This document shows, piece after piece, positions 24,487-32,054 of a stretch of 32,054 nt of DNA. Origin of the DNA: Ilumatobacteraceae bacterium (GTDB lineage: Bacteria; Actinomycetota; Acidimicrobiia; Acidimicrobiales; Iamiaceae); assembly GCA_025463265.1 (NCBI GenBank), contig JAOBWH010000162.1:1-32054 (forward strand). Reading direction: 5' to 3'. Under the pieces are notes generated by a model that did no database searches, had not been told where the DNA came from, and saw nothing but the letters and a program-made list of their open reading frames with translations. The translations under genes and the position numbers were made by a program. The first letter of the stretch is position 1, and each line of letters starts with the position of its first letter.

Positions 24487-24662
24487 GCGCCGTGTCCGTC
24501 TCGGTCAAGCTCGCCGGGTTCGCCCTGGGCCTGGTGGCCGTCTTCGGCGCCTCGTTCGGGCTCGGCCGGGCCGTGGGGCCCGTGGGTGGCGAGCCCGCAC
24601 CGCCGCCAGCGGCCACGACCACGTCCACCACCACGGCGCCCGGTCACGGGGGCCACTCGTGA
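24483..24662 (+). CDS. 59-residue membrane protein between copZ and copA
   Basis: This short frame starts at GTG 24483, overlapping the copZ stop by 4 nt, and its TGA overlaps the copA start by 4 nt, so it is translationally coupled on both sides. It has one membrane helix (8-30, [21 protein letters not shown]), a Pro/Ala/Thr linker and a His-containing end (GHGGHS). It belongs to no family I recognise. The placement and the terminal histidines suggest an accessory role in copper handling, for example delivering or buffering copper at the outer face. Confidence 0.65.
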   Translation: MSAVSVSVKLAGFALGLVAVFGASFGLGRAVGPVGGEPAPPPAATTTSTTTAPGHGGHS

Positions 24663-27004
24663 GCGCCACCGAGCTCGACCCGGCGGAGGCCGAGGTGTGC
24701 CGGCTCGAGGATCTCCAGATCAGCGGCATGACCTGCGCCACCTGCGCCACCCGCATCGAGCGCCGCCTCAACAAGCTCGACGGCGTCGAGGCCACGGTCA
24801 ACTACGCCACCGAGGCCGCCCGGGTCTCCGCGCCGGAGCACGTGACCCGCGACGAGCTGGTCGCCCAGGTCGAGGCCGCCGGCTACCAGGTGGTCGATCC
24901 CGAGCCGGCGCCGCTCCACAGCGACGGCCAGCACGCCAGCCACGGCGGGCACGGCGGGCACGAGGGCCACCACGTGGAGCTCGACGACGAGGACCTGCGC
25001 CGCCGCGTCCTGCTCTCGACCGCCCTGAGCCTCCCCGTGCTGGTGATGGCGATGGTGCCAGCCGCCCAGTTCGACCACTGGCAGTGGATCTCGCTCGCGC
25101 TCGCCTCGCCGGTGGTCCTCTGGGGCGGGTGGCCGTTCCACCGGGCCGCGTGGACGAACCTGCGCCACGGCGCCGCCTCGATGGACACGCTCATCTCGGT
25201 TGGCACCCTCGCGGCGTACTTCTGGTCGCTGTACGCACTGCTGTTCACGCCGGCTGGCGACGACGGCATGCGCATGGCGTTCGACCTGGTCCCGCGCCAG
25301 GGCGGCGGCGTGCACGAGATCTACCTGGAGACCGCGGCGGTCGTCATCGTGTTGATCCTCGCCGGCCGGTGGTTCGAGGCGCGGGCCAAGCGCCGCTCGG
25401 GTGCCGCCCTCCGGGCCCTCCTGGAGCTGGGGGCGAAGGACGTCGCGGTCCTGCGGGACGGCACCGAACAGCGGATCCCGGTCGAGCAGCTCATCGTGGG
25501 CGACCGCTTCGTGGTCCGCCCCGGCGAGAAGGTCGCCACCGACGGCACCGTGGTCGAGGGCGCCTCCGCGGTCGACACCTCGCTGCTCACCGGCGAGCCG
25601 GTCCCCGTCGACGTGGTCCCAGGCGATGCGGTCGTCGGCGCCACCGTCAACACGTCGGGACGCCTCGTGGTCGAGGCCACCCGCGTGGGGGCCGACACCG
25701 CGCTCGCCCGCATCGCCCAGCTCGTCACCGACGCCCAGACGGGCAAGGCCGAGGTGCAGCGCCTGGCCGACCGGATCTCGGCGGTGTTCGTGCCGGTGGT
25801 CATCGCCATCGCCGTCGCCACGCTCGGGTTCTGGCTGGGGACCGGAGCGCCGGCCGCCCAGGCGTTCACCGCTGCGGTCGCCGTGCTCATCATCGCCTGC
25901 CCCTGCGCCCTCGGGCTGGCCACCCCCACCGCCCTCATGGTCGGCACCGGCCGCGGCGCCCAGCTCGGCATCTTGATCAAGGGCCCCGAGGTCCTCGAGA
26001 GCACGCGGCGGGTCGACACCGTGGTCCTCGACAAGACCGGCACGGTCACCACCGGCCGCATGGCCCTCGTCGAGGTGATCGCCACCGACGGGGACCACGC
26101 CCGGGCGGACCTCCTCCGCACCGCAGGCGGCCTGGAGGCGGCCAGCGAGCACCCGATCGCCGCCGCCATCGCCGCCGGCGCGACCGCCGAGCTCGGTGCG
26201 CTCCCCGCGGTCGACGGCTTCGCCAACCACGAGGGGCGGGGCGTGTCCGGCACCGTCGACGGCGAGGACGCCGTGGCCGGGCGGGAGCGCTTCGTGCTCG
26301 ACCAGGTGGGTGCGGCCGAGCTGCCCCCGGTCCTGGCCGACGCCCGTGACCGTGCGGCCGCCGCCGGCCGGACCATCGTGTACGCCGGCTGGGCGGGCGC
26401 CGTCCGCGGCGCGTTCGTCGTGTCCGACACGGTGAAGCCCACCTCGGCGGAGGCCATCGCCTCGCTGCGCAGCCTCGGGCTCCGGCCCGTGCTGCTCACC
26501 GGAGACAACCGCGCCGCCGCCGAAGCGGTGGCCGCCGAGGTCGGCATCGACGCCGCCGACGTGATCGCCGAGGTCCTCCCCAGCGACAAGGTCGATGAGA
26601 TCGTCCGGCTCCAAGCCGCAGGCGCCGTGGTCGCCATGGTCGGCGACGGCGTGAACGACGCCGCCGCCCTCGCCCGCGCCGACCTCGGCCTGGCCATGGG
26701 AACCGGCACCGATGCCGCCATCGAAGCCTCCGACCTGACGCTGGTGCGCGGCGACCTGCGCGCTGCGGTCGACGCCATCCGCCTCGCCCGCCGCACCCTC
26801 GGCACCATCAAGGGCAACCTGTTCTGGGCGTTCGCCTACAACGTGGCGGCCATCCCCCTCGCCGCCGCCGGCCTGCTCAACCCGATGATCGCCGGGGCGG
26901 CCATGGCCTTCTCCAGCATCTTCGTCGTCACCAACAGCCTCCGGCTGCGGAGCTTCCGCAGCGCCTTCCCCGAACCCGACCAGCACCACGAGAGGACCCC
27001 CTGA
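24659..27004 (+). CDS. copA: copper-exporting P1B-type ATPase CopA
   Basis: The 781-residue protein has one N-terminal HMA domain with GMTCATC (23-29), a His-rich linker (88-105, [18 protein letters not shown]), paired helices and the P1B core: TGE in the actuator domain, the transport CPC (414-416), DKTGT with phospho-acceptor D458, SEHPIA in the nucleotide domain, TGDN and GDGVND (662-667). The late AYN and MAFSS residues of Cu(I)-ATPases are present. It pumps Cu(I) out of the cytoplasm using ATP. GTG 24659 overlaps the preceding stop; the copA stop overlaps the csoR ATG by 1 nt. Confidence 0.94.
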   Translation: MSATELDPAEAEVCRLEDLQISGMTCATCATRIERRLNKLDGVEATVNYATEAARVSAPEHVTRDELVAQVEAAGYQVVDPEPAPLHSDGQHASHGGHGGHEGHHVELDDEDLRRRVLLSTALSLPVLVMAMVPAAQFDHWQWISLALASPVVLWGGWPFHRAAWTNLRHGAASMDTLISVGTLAAYFWSLYALLFTPAGDDGMRMAFDLVPRQGGGVHEIYLETAAVVIVLILAGRWFEARAKRRSGAALRALLELGAKDVAVLRDGTEQRIPVEQLIVGDRFVVRPGEKVATDGTVVEGASAVDTSLLTGEPVPVDVVPGDAVVGATVNTSGRLVVEATRVGADTALARIAQLVTDAQTGKAEVQRLADRISAVFVPVVIAIAVATLGFWLGTGAPAAQAFTAAVAVLIIACPCALGLATPTALMVGTGRGAQLGILIKGPEVLESTRRVDTVVLDKTGTVTTGRMALVEVIATDGDHARADLLRTAGGLEAASEHPIAAAIAAGATAELGALPAVDGFANHEGRGVSGTVDGEDAVAGRERFVLDQVGAAELPPVLADARDRAAAAGRTIVYAGWAGAVRGAFVVSDTVKPTSAEAIASLRSLGLRPVLLTGDNRAAAEAVAAEVGIDAADVIAEVLPSDKVDEIVRLQAAGAVVAMVGDGVNDAAALARADLGLAMGTGTDAAIEASDLTLVRGDLRAAVDAIRLARRTLGTIKGNLFWAFAYNVAAIPLAAAGLLNPMIAGAAMAFSSIFVVTNSLRLRSFRSAFPEPDQHHERTP

Positions 27005-27288
27005 TGCGCGGCTACACGATGGAGAAGGACGACTACCTGAAGCGGCTGCGGCGCATCGAGGGCCAGGTCCGGGGCATCCAGCGGATGATCGACGAGGACA
27101 CCTACTGCATCGACGTCCTCACCCAGATCTCGGCGGTCACCAAGGCCATCCAGAGCGTCGGCATCGGCCTGCTCGAAGAGCACGTCAACCACTGCGTCAT
27201 GGAAGCCGCCCGCAACGGCGACGACGACGCCGCACGCGAGAAGGTCGCCGAAGCCACCCGCGCCATCGAACGGCTGGTGCGGAGTTGA
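27004..27288 (+). CDS. csoR: copper-sensing repressor CsoR
   Basis: The 94-residue all-helical protein of the CsoR/DUF156 family carries the Cu(I) triad C35, H60 and C64 (YCIDVL; HVNHC) and the family start KDDYLKRLRRIEGQVRGI. It binds its operator without copper and releases it when Cu(I) binds. It is last in its own regulated operon; ATG 27004 overlaps the copA TGA by 1 nt. A dispersed repeat begins one base after its stop. Confidence 0.92.
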   Translation: MRGYTMEKDDYLKRLRRIEGQVRGIQRMIDEDTYCIDVLTQISAVTKAIQSVGIGLLEEHVNHCVMEAARNGDDDAAREKVAEATRAIERLVRS

Positions 27289-27449
27289 GTCTCGGTCACT
27301 CGTTCGCTGGCGCTCACTCCGTTCCCTCGAACGGGTCGACGGGCTGACGCCCGGCTGCTTTCCCTCAGGCGCACGACTGCGTCGCACGCCTTCGGTCTTG
27401 GGGGCTCCGCAAGCTCTGCCCCCAAACCCCCGGGCTCGCTTCGCTCGGA
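27289..27449 (+). repeat. dispersed intergenic repeat, copy 2
   Basis: It shares the lead-in GTCTCG, the 30-bp identical block (27296-27325) and the 15-bp block CTCGCTTCGCTCGGA (27435-27449) with copy 1 at 5752-5845. It carries about 60 bp more in the middle, including an inverted repeat TTGGGGGC/GCCCCCAA (27398-27405 and 27418-27425). It directly follows the csoR stop and lies in the 216-bp gene-free stretch before the ceramidase-like gene; no promoter is obvious in the rest of that stretch. Confidence 0.7.
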
Positions 27450-27504
27450 CCCCACCCCGTCGGGGAGCGGCTGGTCTGGGTGGTGGGGAATAGGGTCGCC
27501 GGTC

Positions 27505-29496
27505 ATGGTTGGCTCCTCTCCGCTTCATCCGTTCCTCGATGGCACGGCGAAGCGGGCTCGGTTCTCGGTGATGGCGCGGGCGGTGGGGGAGCTGCCGCCG
27601 GTCGAGGGGGTGCTCGCCGGGGCTGCTGAGGTGGACATCACGCCGCCGCCGGGCATGCCGAAGGCCGGCTACTCGGCCAACGCCCACGACGGCAACGGCT
27701 TCCGCACCCGCCTCCGGGCGCGGGTCACCCACATCCGCTCGGGCCGGTCGTCCATCGCCATCGTGCAGTGCGACCTGCTCGCCGGCTCGTCGGTCATCCA
27801 GTACCTCGTGGCCGAAGCGGTCGCCGAGCGGACCGACATCCCGCTGGCCGGAATCTGGATCGGCGCCACCCACACCCACGCCGGGCCCGGCCAGTTCATG
27901 GGCACCGACTTCTACAACCACCACGCCTCCAACCGGCCGGGGTTCGACCCGGCCTTCACCGACTTCCTGGTGCAGCAGATCACCAGCGCGGTGATCGAGG
28001 CGCACGACACCCGCGGCCCGGCCCGGGTCGCCGTCGGCGACACCGAGGTCTGGGGCCTCACCCGCAACCGGTCGCACGACCCGTACGTGAAGAACCGGAC
28101 CGTCACCGACAAGCGGATGGATCCGCAGCGCAAGTGGGTGGCGGTCAACCCGCTGCTGCACATGATCCGCGTCGACCGCATCACCGAGGCGGGCACCGAG
28201 CCGCTGTCGGCCGCGCTGATGTTCGCCATCCACGGGACCGGCGTGTCCCAGCACGCCCACGAGTACAACGCCGACGTGTGGGCCTACCTGGTGGGCGAGC
28301 TCAAGCACCAGATCCTCCGGCGCCACGACGCCCGCCCGGTCGTCGGCGCGTCGGAGGGCACCCACGCCGACGTGGCGCCCGCACTCCGACCCGGTCTCGC
28401 CGGGCACCGGGAGGCGCGGCGCATCGGATCGGGCATCGGCCTGGAGGCGGCCGACCTCTACGACCGCCTCGGCCACGAGCTCACCGACGACCTCCCGCTC
28501 GACGCCGGGCTGCGCGAGGTCGACCTCGACAAGGCGAAGAACCGCCGGATCGGTGACATCGAGATCCCCGACCGTCCGGCGGTCGGTGCGGCGCTGGTCG
28601 CCGGGGCCACGGAGAACCTCACGCCCATCATCCACCGCATCCCGCCCTTCAAGGCCGGCCACCCACGGCGCATCGGGCGCAGAGGGCCGCACGGCGCCAA
28701 GTGGGTGATCGGCTCGCGCTACCTGCAGGGCCTCGTGCTGAAGAAGAAGGAGTTCCCGCGCCGGCTGCTCGTCCAGGTCCTGCGCGTCGGACCGTCGGTC
28801 CTGGTGGGCCTCCCGTTCGAGATCACCACCGAGTCCGGGCGCCGCATCGCGACCGCCGTGCGCGAGGCGGTCGCCGACCGGGCCGTCGAGCGCGTGGTGG
28901 TGTGCTCGCTGGTCAACGACTTCTGGGGCTACGTGGCCACCGAGGAGGAGTACGGGCGGCAGTTCTACGAGGGCGGCCACACCCTCTACGGGCCGAACAC
29001 GCAGCGCTTCCTCGCCGCCCAGGCCGCCGCCGTGGCCACCGAGACCGTCGACCGTGGCCTGTTCCTGGACATCGAGGACCGCACGTGGAACCTGAAGGTG
29101 CGGCGCTTCCTGCCCCCCGCGTCCCGGGATGCGGGTCCGGACCGGCGCTTCTCCTCCACAGCCCGGTTCACCGACCCCACGGCCACCGAGGACGGCATCT
29201 GGGAGCAGTCCTGGATCGACGTGGCCCCCGGTGGGCTCCGCTGGCACGAGCCGCTCGTCCGGGTGGAGCAGTCCGACGACGACGGCGCCAGCTGGGTGCC
29301 CGCCGCCCCGGGCGGCCGACCTGCCGACGACCAGGGCTGGGCGCTCGAGGTCACCCACGTCGGCGGCCCCGACGCCGGGCGGCACACCTACCGGGTGCGG
29401 TGGCACGACCCGGCCCACCGCTTCGGCCGCCGCCACCGGTTCGTGCTGCTCGCCAACAACGGCCGCCCCGAGGTGGCCGGCGACCCCTTCGACTGA
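27505..29496 (+). CDS. neutral ceramidase-like protein, probable loss of catalytic Ser
   Basis: The 663-residue protein follows neutral/alkaline ceramidases end to end: AEVDITPPPGMPKAGYSA, the zinc-site ATHTHAGPGQF (H123/H125), TRNRSHDPYVKN, IHGTGVSQHAHEYNADVWAYL (H243), LPFEITTESGRR (zinc-site Glu), NDFWGYVATEEEY and YEGGHTLYGPNT (zinc-site Tyr), then a C-terminal beta domain. The usual NxGDVSPN motif with the nucleophilic Ser is HADVAPAL here, placing Ala (A291) at the catalytic site. No signal peptide is seen, although family members are usually secreted. ATG 27505 or ATG 27571 could be the start. Ceramidases cleave ceramide to sphingosine and fatty acid; this one may have lost or changed that activity. 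Confidence 0.82.
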   Translation: MVGSSPLHPFLDGTAKRARFSVMARAVGELPPVEGVLAGAAEVDITPPPGMPKAGYSANAHDGNGFRTRLRARVTHIRSGRSSIAIVQCDLLAGSSVIQYLVAEAVAERTDIPLAGIWIGATHTHAGPGQFMGTDFYNHHASNRPGFDPAFTDFLVQQITSAVIEAHDTRGPARVAVGDTEVWGLTRNRSHDPYVKNRTVTDKRMDPQRKWVAVNPLLHMIRVDRITEAGTEPLSAALMFAIHGTGVSQHAHEYNADVWAYLVGELKHQILRRHDARPVVGASEGTHADVAPALRPGLAGHREARRIGSGIGLEAADLYDRLGHELTDDLPLDAGLREVDLDKAKNRRIGDIEIPDRPAVGAALVAGATENLTPIIHRIPPFKAGHPRRIGRRGPHGAKWVIGSRYLQGLVLKKKEFPRRLLVQVLRVGPSVLVGLPFEITTESGRRIATAVREAVADRAVERVVVCSLVNDFWGYVATEEEYGRQFYEGGHTLYGPNTQRFLAAQAAAVATETVDRGLFLDIEDRTWNLKVRRFLPPASRDAGPDRRFSSTARFTDPTATEDGIWEQSWIDVAPGGLRWHEPLVRVEQSDDDGASWVPAAPGGRPADDQGWALEVTHVGGPDAGRHTYRVRWHDPAHRFGRRHRFVLLANNGRPEVAGDPFD

Positions 29497-29533
29497 AGGC
29501 CCGGGCGTCGGGGCCCTGTGCTAACCCGGTGAG

Positions 29534-30559
29534 GTGCTGACCCCGATCGCCAACGTGCTCGCCTTCCTGCCCAGCCCGAGCTTCCACACCCTCGAGATCG
29601 GCCCCCTCACCCTCCGCATGTACGGCCTGTGCATCGCGCTGGGCGTCATCGCCGCCGTGGTGATCTCGTCGAAGCGCTGGGAGGCGCGAGGCGGGAACCC
29701 CGACGACATCGGGACCATCGCGCTGTGGGCCGTGCCCGCCGGGGTCATCGGCGCCCGGATGTACCACGTCGCCACCGACTGGAAGAAGTACGAGGGCGGC
29801 TGGGGGCAGGCCTTCAACATCACCCAGGGCGGCCTGGGCATCCCCGGCGGCATCCTGCTCGGCGTCATCGTGGGCGTGATCGTCGTCAAGAAGAAGGGCC
29901 TGCCCGTCGCCCCCCTGCTCGACGTGGTGGCGCCGGCCATCCCGGTGGCCCAGGCCATCGGCCGCTTCGGCAACTGGTTCAACCAGGAGGTGTTCGGCCG
30001 GCCCACCGGGCTGCCCTGGGGCCTCAAGATCGATGCCATCTACCGGCCGGAGGGCTACGCCAAGTTCGCCACGTTCCACCCCACGTTCCTGTACGAGGCG
30101 CTGTGGAGCCTCGGCATCGCCGGCTTGCTGGTGCTGATCGACCGCGGCCGCAAGCTCCGTCCCGGCGAGCTCTTCGCCGGCTACGTGCTCGGGTACGGCA
30201 TCGGCCGGTTCTGGGTGGAGAGCCTCCGCATCGATGCGGCGTCGGAGATCTGGGGCGTCCGGGTCAACACCTGGATGAGCGGCCTGCTGATCATCGGGTC
30301 GCTCAGCTACATCATCATCAGCCGCCGCCGTCCGGCCCCGGTGATCCCACGGGAGCACGAGGCGGAGTCCGACGAGCAGCTGGACCAGGACGCGGCGGCA
30401 ACCGAGGCCTCCCGCGACGAGTCGAAGGCGGACGACGAGGTCGGCGCCGACCTGCTGGCCCGAGCCGATGTGGCCGACGCAGCCGATGCAGCCGATGCAG
30501 CCGATGCCGGTGACGCCGCTGGTGACGGCGCCGGTGAGGAGCCTGCGCCCGGGGCCTGA
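29534..30559 (+). CDS. lgt: prolipoprotein diacylglyceryl transferase
   Basis: The 341-residue membrane protein has the Lgt signature GRFGNWFNQEVFGRPT (143-158) with R144, about seven helices, GARMYHV and late YGIGRFWVESLR. It transfers diacylglycerol from phosphatidylglycerol to the lipobox Cys of prolipoproteins. The loop GGLGIPGG (99-106) has Pro where E. coli has the H103 of GGMSFHGG; this position varies among Lgt proteins. About 65 C-terminal residues form an acidic Asp/Ala/Glu-rich cytoplasmic tail, partly from three perfect 9-bp repeats (30479-30505, GCAGCCGAT). GTG 29534 is used, 37 nt after the ceramidase-like gene. Confidence 0.93.
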   Translation: MLTPIANVLAFLPSPSFHTLEIGPLTLRMYGLCIALGVIAAVVISSKRWEARGGNPDDIGTIALWAVPAGVIGARMYHVATDWKKYEGGWGQAFNITQGGLGIPGGILLGVIVGVIVVKKKGLPVAPLLDVVAPAIPVAQAIGRFGNWFNQEVFGRPTGLPWGLKIDAIYRPEGYAKFATFHPTFLYEALWSLGIAGLLVLIDRGRKLRPGELFAGYVLGYGIGRFWVESLRIDAASEIWGVRVNTWMSGLLIIGSLSYIIISRRRPAPVIPREHEAESDEQLDQDAAATEASRDESKADDEVGADLLARADVADAADAADAADAGDAAGDGAGEEPAPGA

Positions 30560-30560
30560 A

Positions 30561-31160
30561 TCAGCTGGGGTGGGAGGCGGTGCCGGGATCGAGCGTCGGC
30601 GGCTGGACCACCACCAGCACGAGGTCTAGCGCCCGCCTGTGGGTGTTGCGGTAGCGGTGCGGGCGGTCTGCGTCGAACATGACGGCGCCTCCCGTCTCGA
30701 CCCGGTGCTCCTCGCCGTCGACCTCGAGGGTCAGCGTGCCGGCGAGGACGGCGAGCAGCTCCCGGGTGCCGGGGTGGTGGCCCTCGGAGTCATGGTCCAC
30801 GCCGGCGGCCAGGTTCCACCGCCACAGCTCGACGTGCTCGGAGCGATCGGTGCCCACCAGCAGGTCGCCGGATGACCCGCCGGCCCCCTCCCACAGGCGG
30901 ACCACCTCGGCGGCGGCGACCACGCGCACCGTCGAGCCGGCGCTGAGCTCCACCAGCTGGGCGAGGCTCACCCCGAAAGCGTCGGCGAGGCGGCAGAGGG
31001 TCCCGATGCTCGGGTTCGTGCGGGCCTGCTCGATCTGCACGAGCATCCCCTTGCTGACCCCGGACCGGGTGGCCAGCTGCTCCAGGGACCACTGGCGCTC
31101 GCTGCGGAGCTCGCGGGCGTTGCGGGCGATGGCCGCAGCGACCTCGTCGGGATCAGGCAC
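30561..31160 (-). CDS. XRE-family regulator with C-terminal cupin domain
   Basis: The 199-residue protein joins an XRE helix-turn-helix (about 8-66; RSERQWSLEQLATRSGVSKGMLVQIEQARTNPSIGTLCRLADAFG) to a cupin_2 domain (about 105-185; GTRELLAVLAGTLTLEVDGEEHRVETGGAVMFDADRPHRYRN). Regulators of this layout respond to small metabolites bound by the cupin and often control a nearby transporter. GTG 31160 is used. The divergent EamA-family transporter is the likely target. The gene ends 1 nt from the lgt stop (convergent). Confidence 0.85.
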   Translation of the reverse strand: MPDPDEVAAAIARNARELRSERQWSLEQLATRSGVSKGMLVQIEQARTNPSIGTLCRLADAFGVSLAQLVELSAGSTVRVVAAAEVVRLWEGAGGSSGDLLVGTDRSEHVELWRWNLAAGVDHDSEGHHPGTRELLAVLAGTLTLEVDGEEHRVETGGAVMFDADRPHRYRNTHRRALDLVLVVVQPPTLDPGTASHPS

Positions 31161-31346
31161 CTGCCGAGGCTACCGACCGGTCGGGCGCGCCCACGACGGC
31201 CTCACACGGTCACCCTGCTGGTCCAGCTGGTGCCGTGCACTGCTCCGAGCGCTACACTGCACCGACCGGTACAACACAGTGACCGTGGGCCGAGGGACAG
31301 GGCTGGCTGATCCACGGAAGTCACTGCACGGAAAGCGGAACCAGCC
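31161..31346 (+). promoter_or_regulatory. divergent control region of the XRE-cupin and EamA genes
   Basis: The 186-bp region has a perfect palindrome CCGACCGGTCGG (31173-31184) close to the regulator start and a second ACCGACCGGT (31261-31270) three bases after a possible -10 TACACT (31253-31258) for the transporter. Inverted arms CACGGTCAC (31205-31213) and GTGACCGTG (31279-31287) flank the latter. The shared ACCGACCGGT is a candidate operator for the XRE-cupin protein. Confidence 0.45.
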
Positions 31347-32054
31347 ATGGCCATCGCCCTCGCCCTCAGCGCCGCCCTCGCCTACGGGTCGGCAGATTTC
31401 GTCGGCGGCCTCGCCGCCCGGCGCACGTCGCCGCTGCTCACCGCCTTCGGCGCCCAGCTCACCGGGCTGGTCGTGCTCCTGGTCGCCATGCCGCTCCTCG
31501 GCACCACGGCGCCCGCCGCCCACGATCTGGCCTTCGGCGCCATCGCCGGCGTGTTCGGCGGGACCGGGATCGTGCTGCTCTACCGGGCGCTCGCCGCCGG
31601 GCCGATGAGCGTCGTCGCCCCCACCACCGCCCTCGCCGCCTCCGTCGTGCCCATCCTTTCCGGCGTGCTCCTCGGCGAGCGCCCTGGGCCGCTGGCCTTC
31701 GCCGGCATCGCCGTGTCGCTGGTGGCCGTCGCCCTGATCACCCGGGAGCGGGCCAGCGAGGCCCACGTGCCAGCCGGTCGCGCGGTCATCGCCCTGGCCC
31801 TCGGCGGCGGTGCCATCTTCGGCATGTTCTTCGTGTTCCTGCACCAGACGGGTGACGACGCCGGCCTCTGGCCCCTCCTCGCCGCCCGCCTCGTGTCGGT
31901 GCCGCTGCTCGCCCTGCTGATCGCCCGCCAGGTCGGGCTCCGCAACGTCGAGGTGCCACGGCTGAACCGGTCGGTCGTCGTCAGCGGCACCCTCGACATG
32001 GGTGCCAACATCTGCTACCTGCTCGCCCTCCGCCACGGGATGCTCTCGGTGGTC
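31347..32054 (+). CDS. EamA/DMT-superfamily transporter (cut by window end)
   Basis: The first 236 codons are present, open to the right edge. About eight hydrophobic helices occur in EamA style: an N-terminal LALSAALAYGSADFVGGLAAR, GTGIVLLYRALAAGPMSVVAPTTALAASVVPILSGVLLGERP (the conserved end of the first repeat), then a second repeat beginning AVIALALGGGAIFGMFFVF. These transporters export or import metabolites such as amino acids; the substrate is unknown. ATG 31347 is used. It is divergent from the XRE-cupin regulator, which probably controls it. Confidence 0.82.
   Translation, partial: MAIALALSAALAYGSADFVGGLAARRTSPLLTAFGAQLTGLVVLLVAMPLLGTTAPAAHDLAFGAIAGVFGGTGIVLLYRALAAGPMSVVAPTTALAASVVPILSGVLLGERPGPLAFAGIAVSLVAVALITRERASEAHVPAGRAVIALALGGGAIFGMFFVFLHQTGDDAGLWPLLAARLVSVPLLALLIARQVGLRNVEVPRLNRSVVVSGTLDMGANICYLLALRHGMLSVV

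Noticed and set aside
30479-30505. Three perfect 9-bp repeats at the end of lgt
   Set aside because: They only encode the acidic Ala-Asp tail and show no sign of separate function.

Overview
The window is about 32 kb of very GC-rich actinobacterial DNA. GTG starts are frequent, intergenic gaps are short and G/C dominates third codon positions. A Mce-associated membrane protein, a deazaflavin (F420)-type reductase of the DDN family, a DesA3-like desaturase with its reductase, and CsoR-type copper control all point to Actinomycetota. The overall style suggests an acidimicrobial lineage such as Iamia or Ilumatobacter, but that placement is inference. I see no rRNA, tRNA, CRISPR array, insertion sequence or phage gene. 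The window looks like ordinary chromosome with accessory metabolic and regulatory genes.

Layout. 1-890: tail of a probable mce-type operon. 943-5748: an unknown protein, a membrane O-acyltransferase with an SGNH domain, a Baeyer-Villiger-type flavin monooxygenase (minus strand) and an unknown helical protein. 5752-5845: a dispersed repeat. 5926-7803: a membrane-anchored unknown, a small protein made of five 19-residue Asp-rich calcium-loop-like repeats, and an anchored SGNH hydrolase. 8017-11643: a nitrogen locus with an Amt ammonium channel, GlnK, a small membrane protein and two paralogous short OmpR-type winged-helix regulators whose N-termini look like decayed receiver domains. 11666-16772: haloalkane dehalogenase, a GGDEF-EAL cyclic-di-GMP enzyme preceded by a foldable leader, an alpha/beta hydrolase and EngB. 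16792-17645: a PIN-domain toxin-antitoxin operon with a perfect inverted-repeat operator. 17661-18963: a ketosphinganine-reductase-like SDR divergent from the F420-type reductase. 18988-22142: a FabR/DesT-like TetR regulator divergent from an oxidoreductase-desaturase operon, with a palindromic operator directly after the promoter -10. 22197-24148: a SRPBCC protein, a zinc alcohol dehydrogenase and a small XRE regulator. 24197-27288: a compact copper operon (copZ, small membrane protein, copA, csoR) with a CsoR-type operator inside the promoter. 27289-27449: second copy of the dispersed repeat. 27505-30559: a neutral-ceramidase-like protein lacking the usual catalytic serine, then Lgt. 30561-32054: an XRE-cupin regulator divergent from an EamA-family transporter cut by the window end.

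Three units look like self-contained regulated modules: copper efflux (CsoR), membrane-lipid desaturation (TetR with operator), and the toxin-antitoxin pair. The least familiar unit is the nitrogen locus, where two short OmpR-like proteins sit on either side of glnK. At the junction of the first regulator and glnK the coding signature changes reading frame, which suggests an unrecognised fusion, a frameshift or a sequence error.
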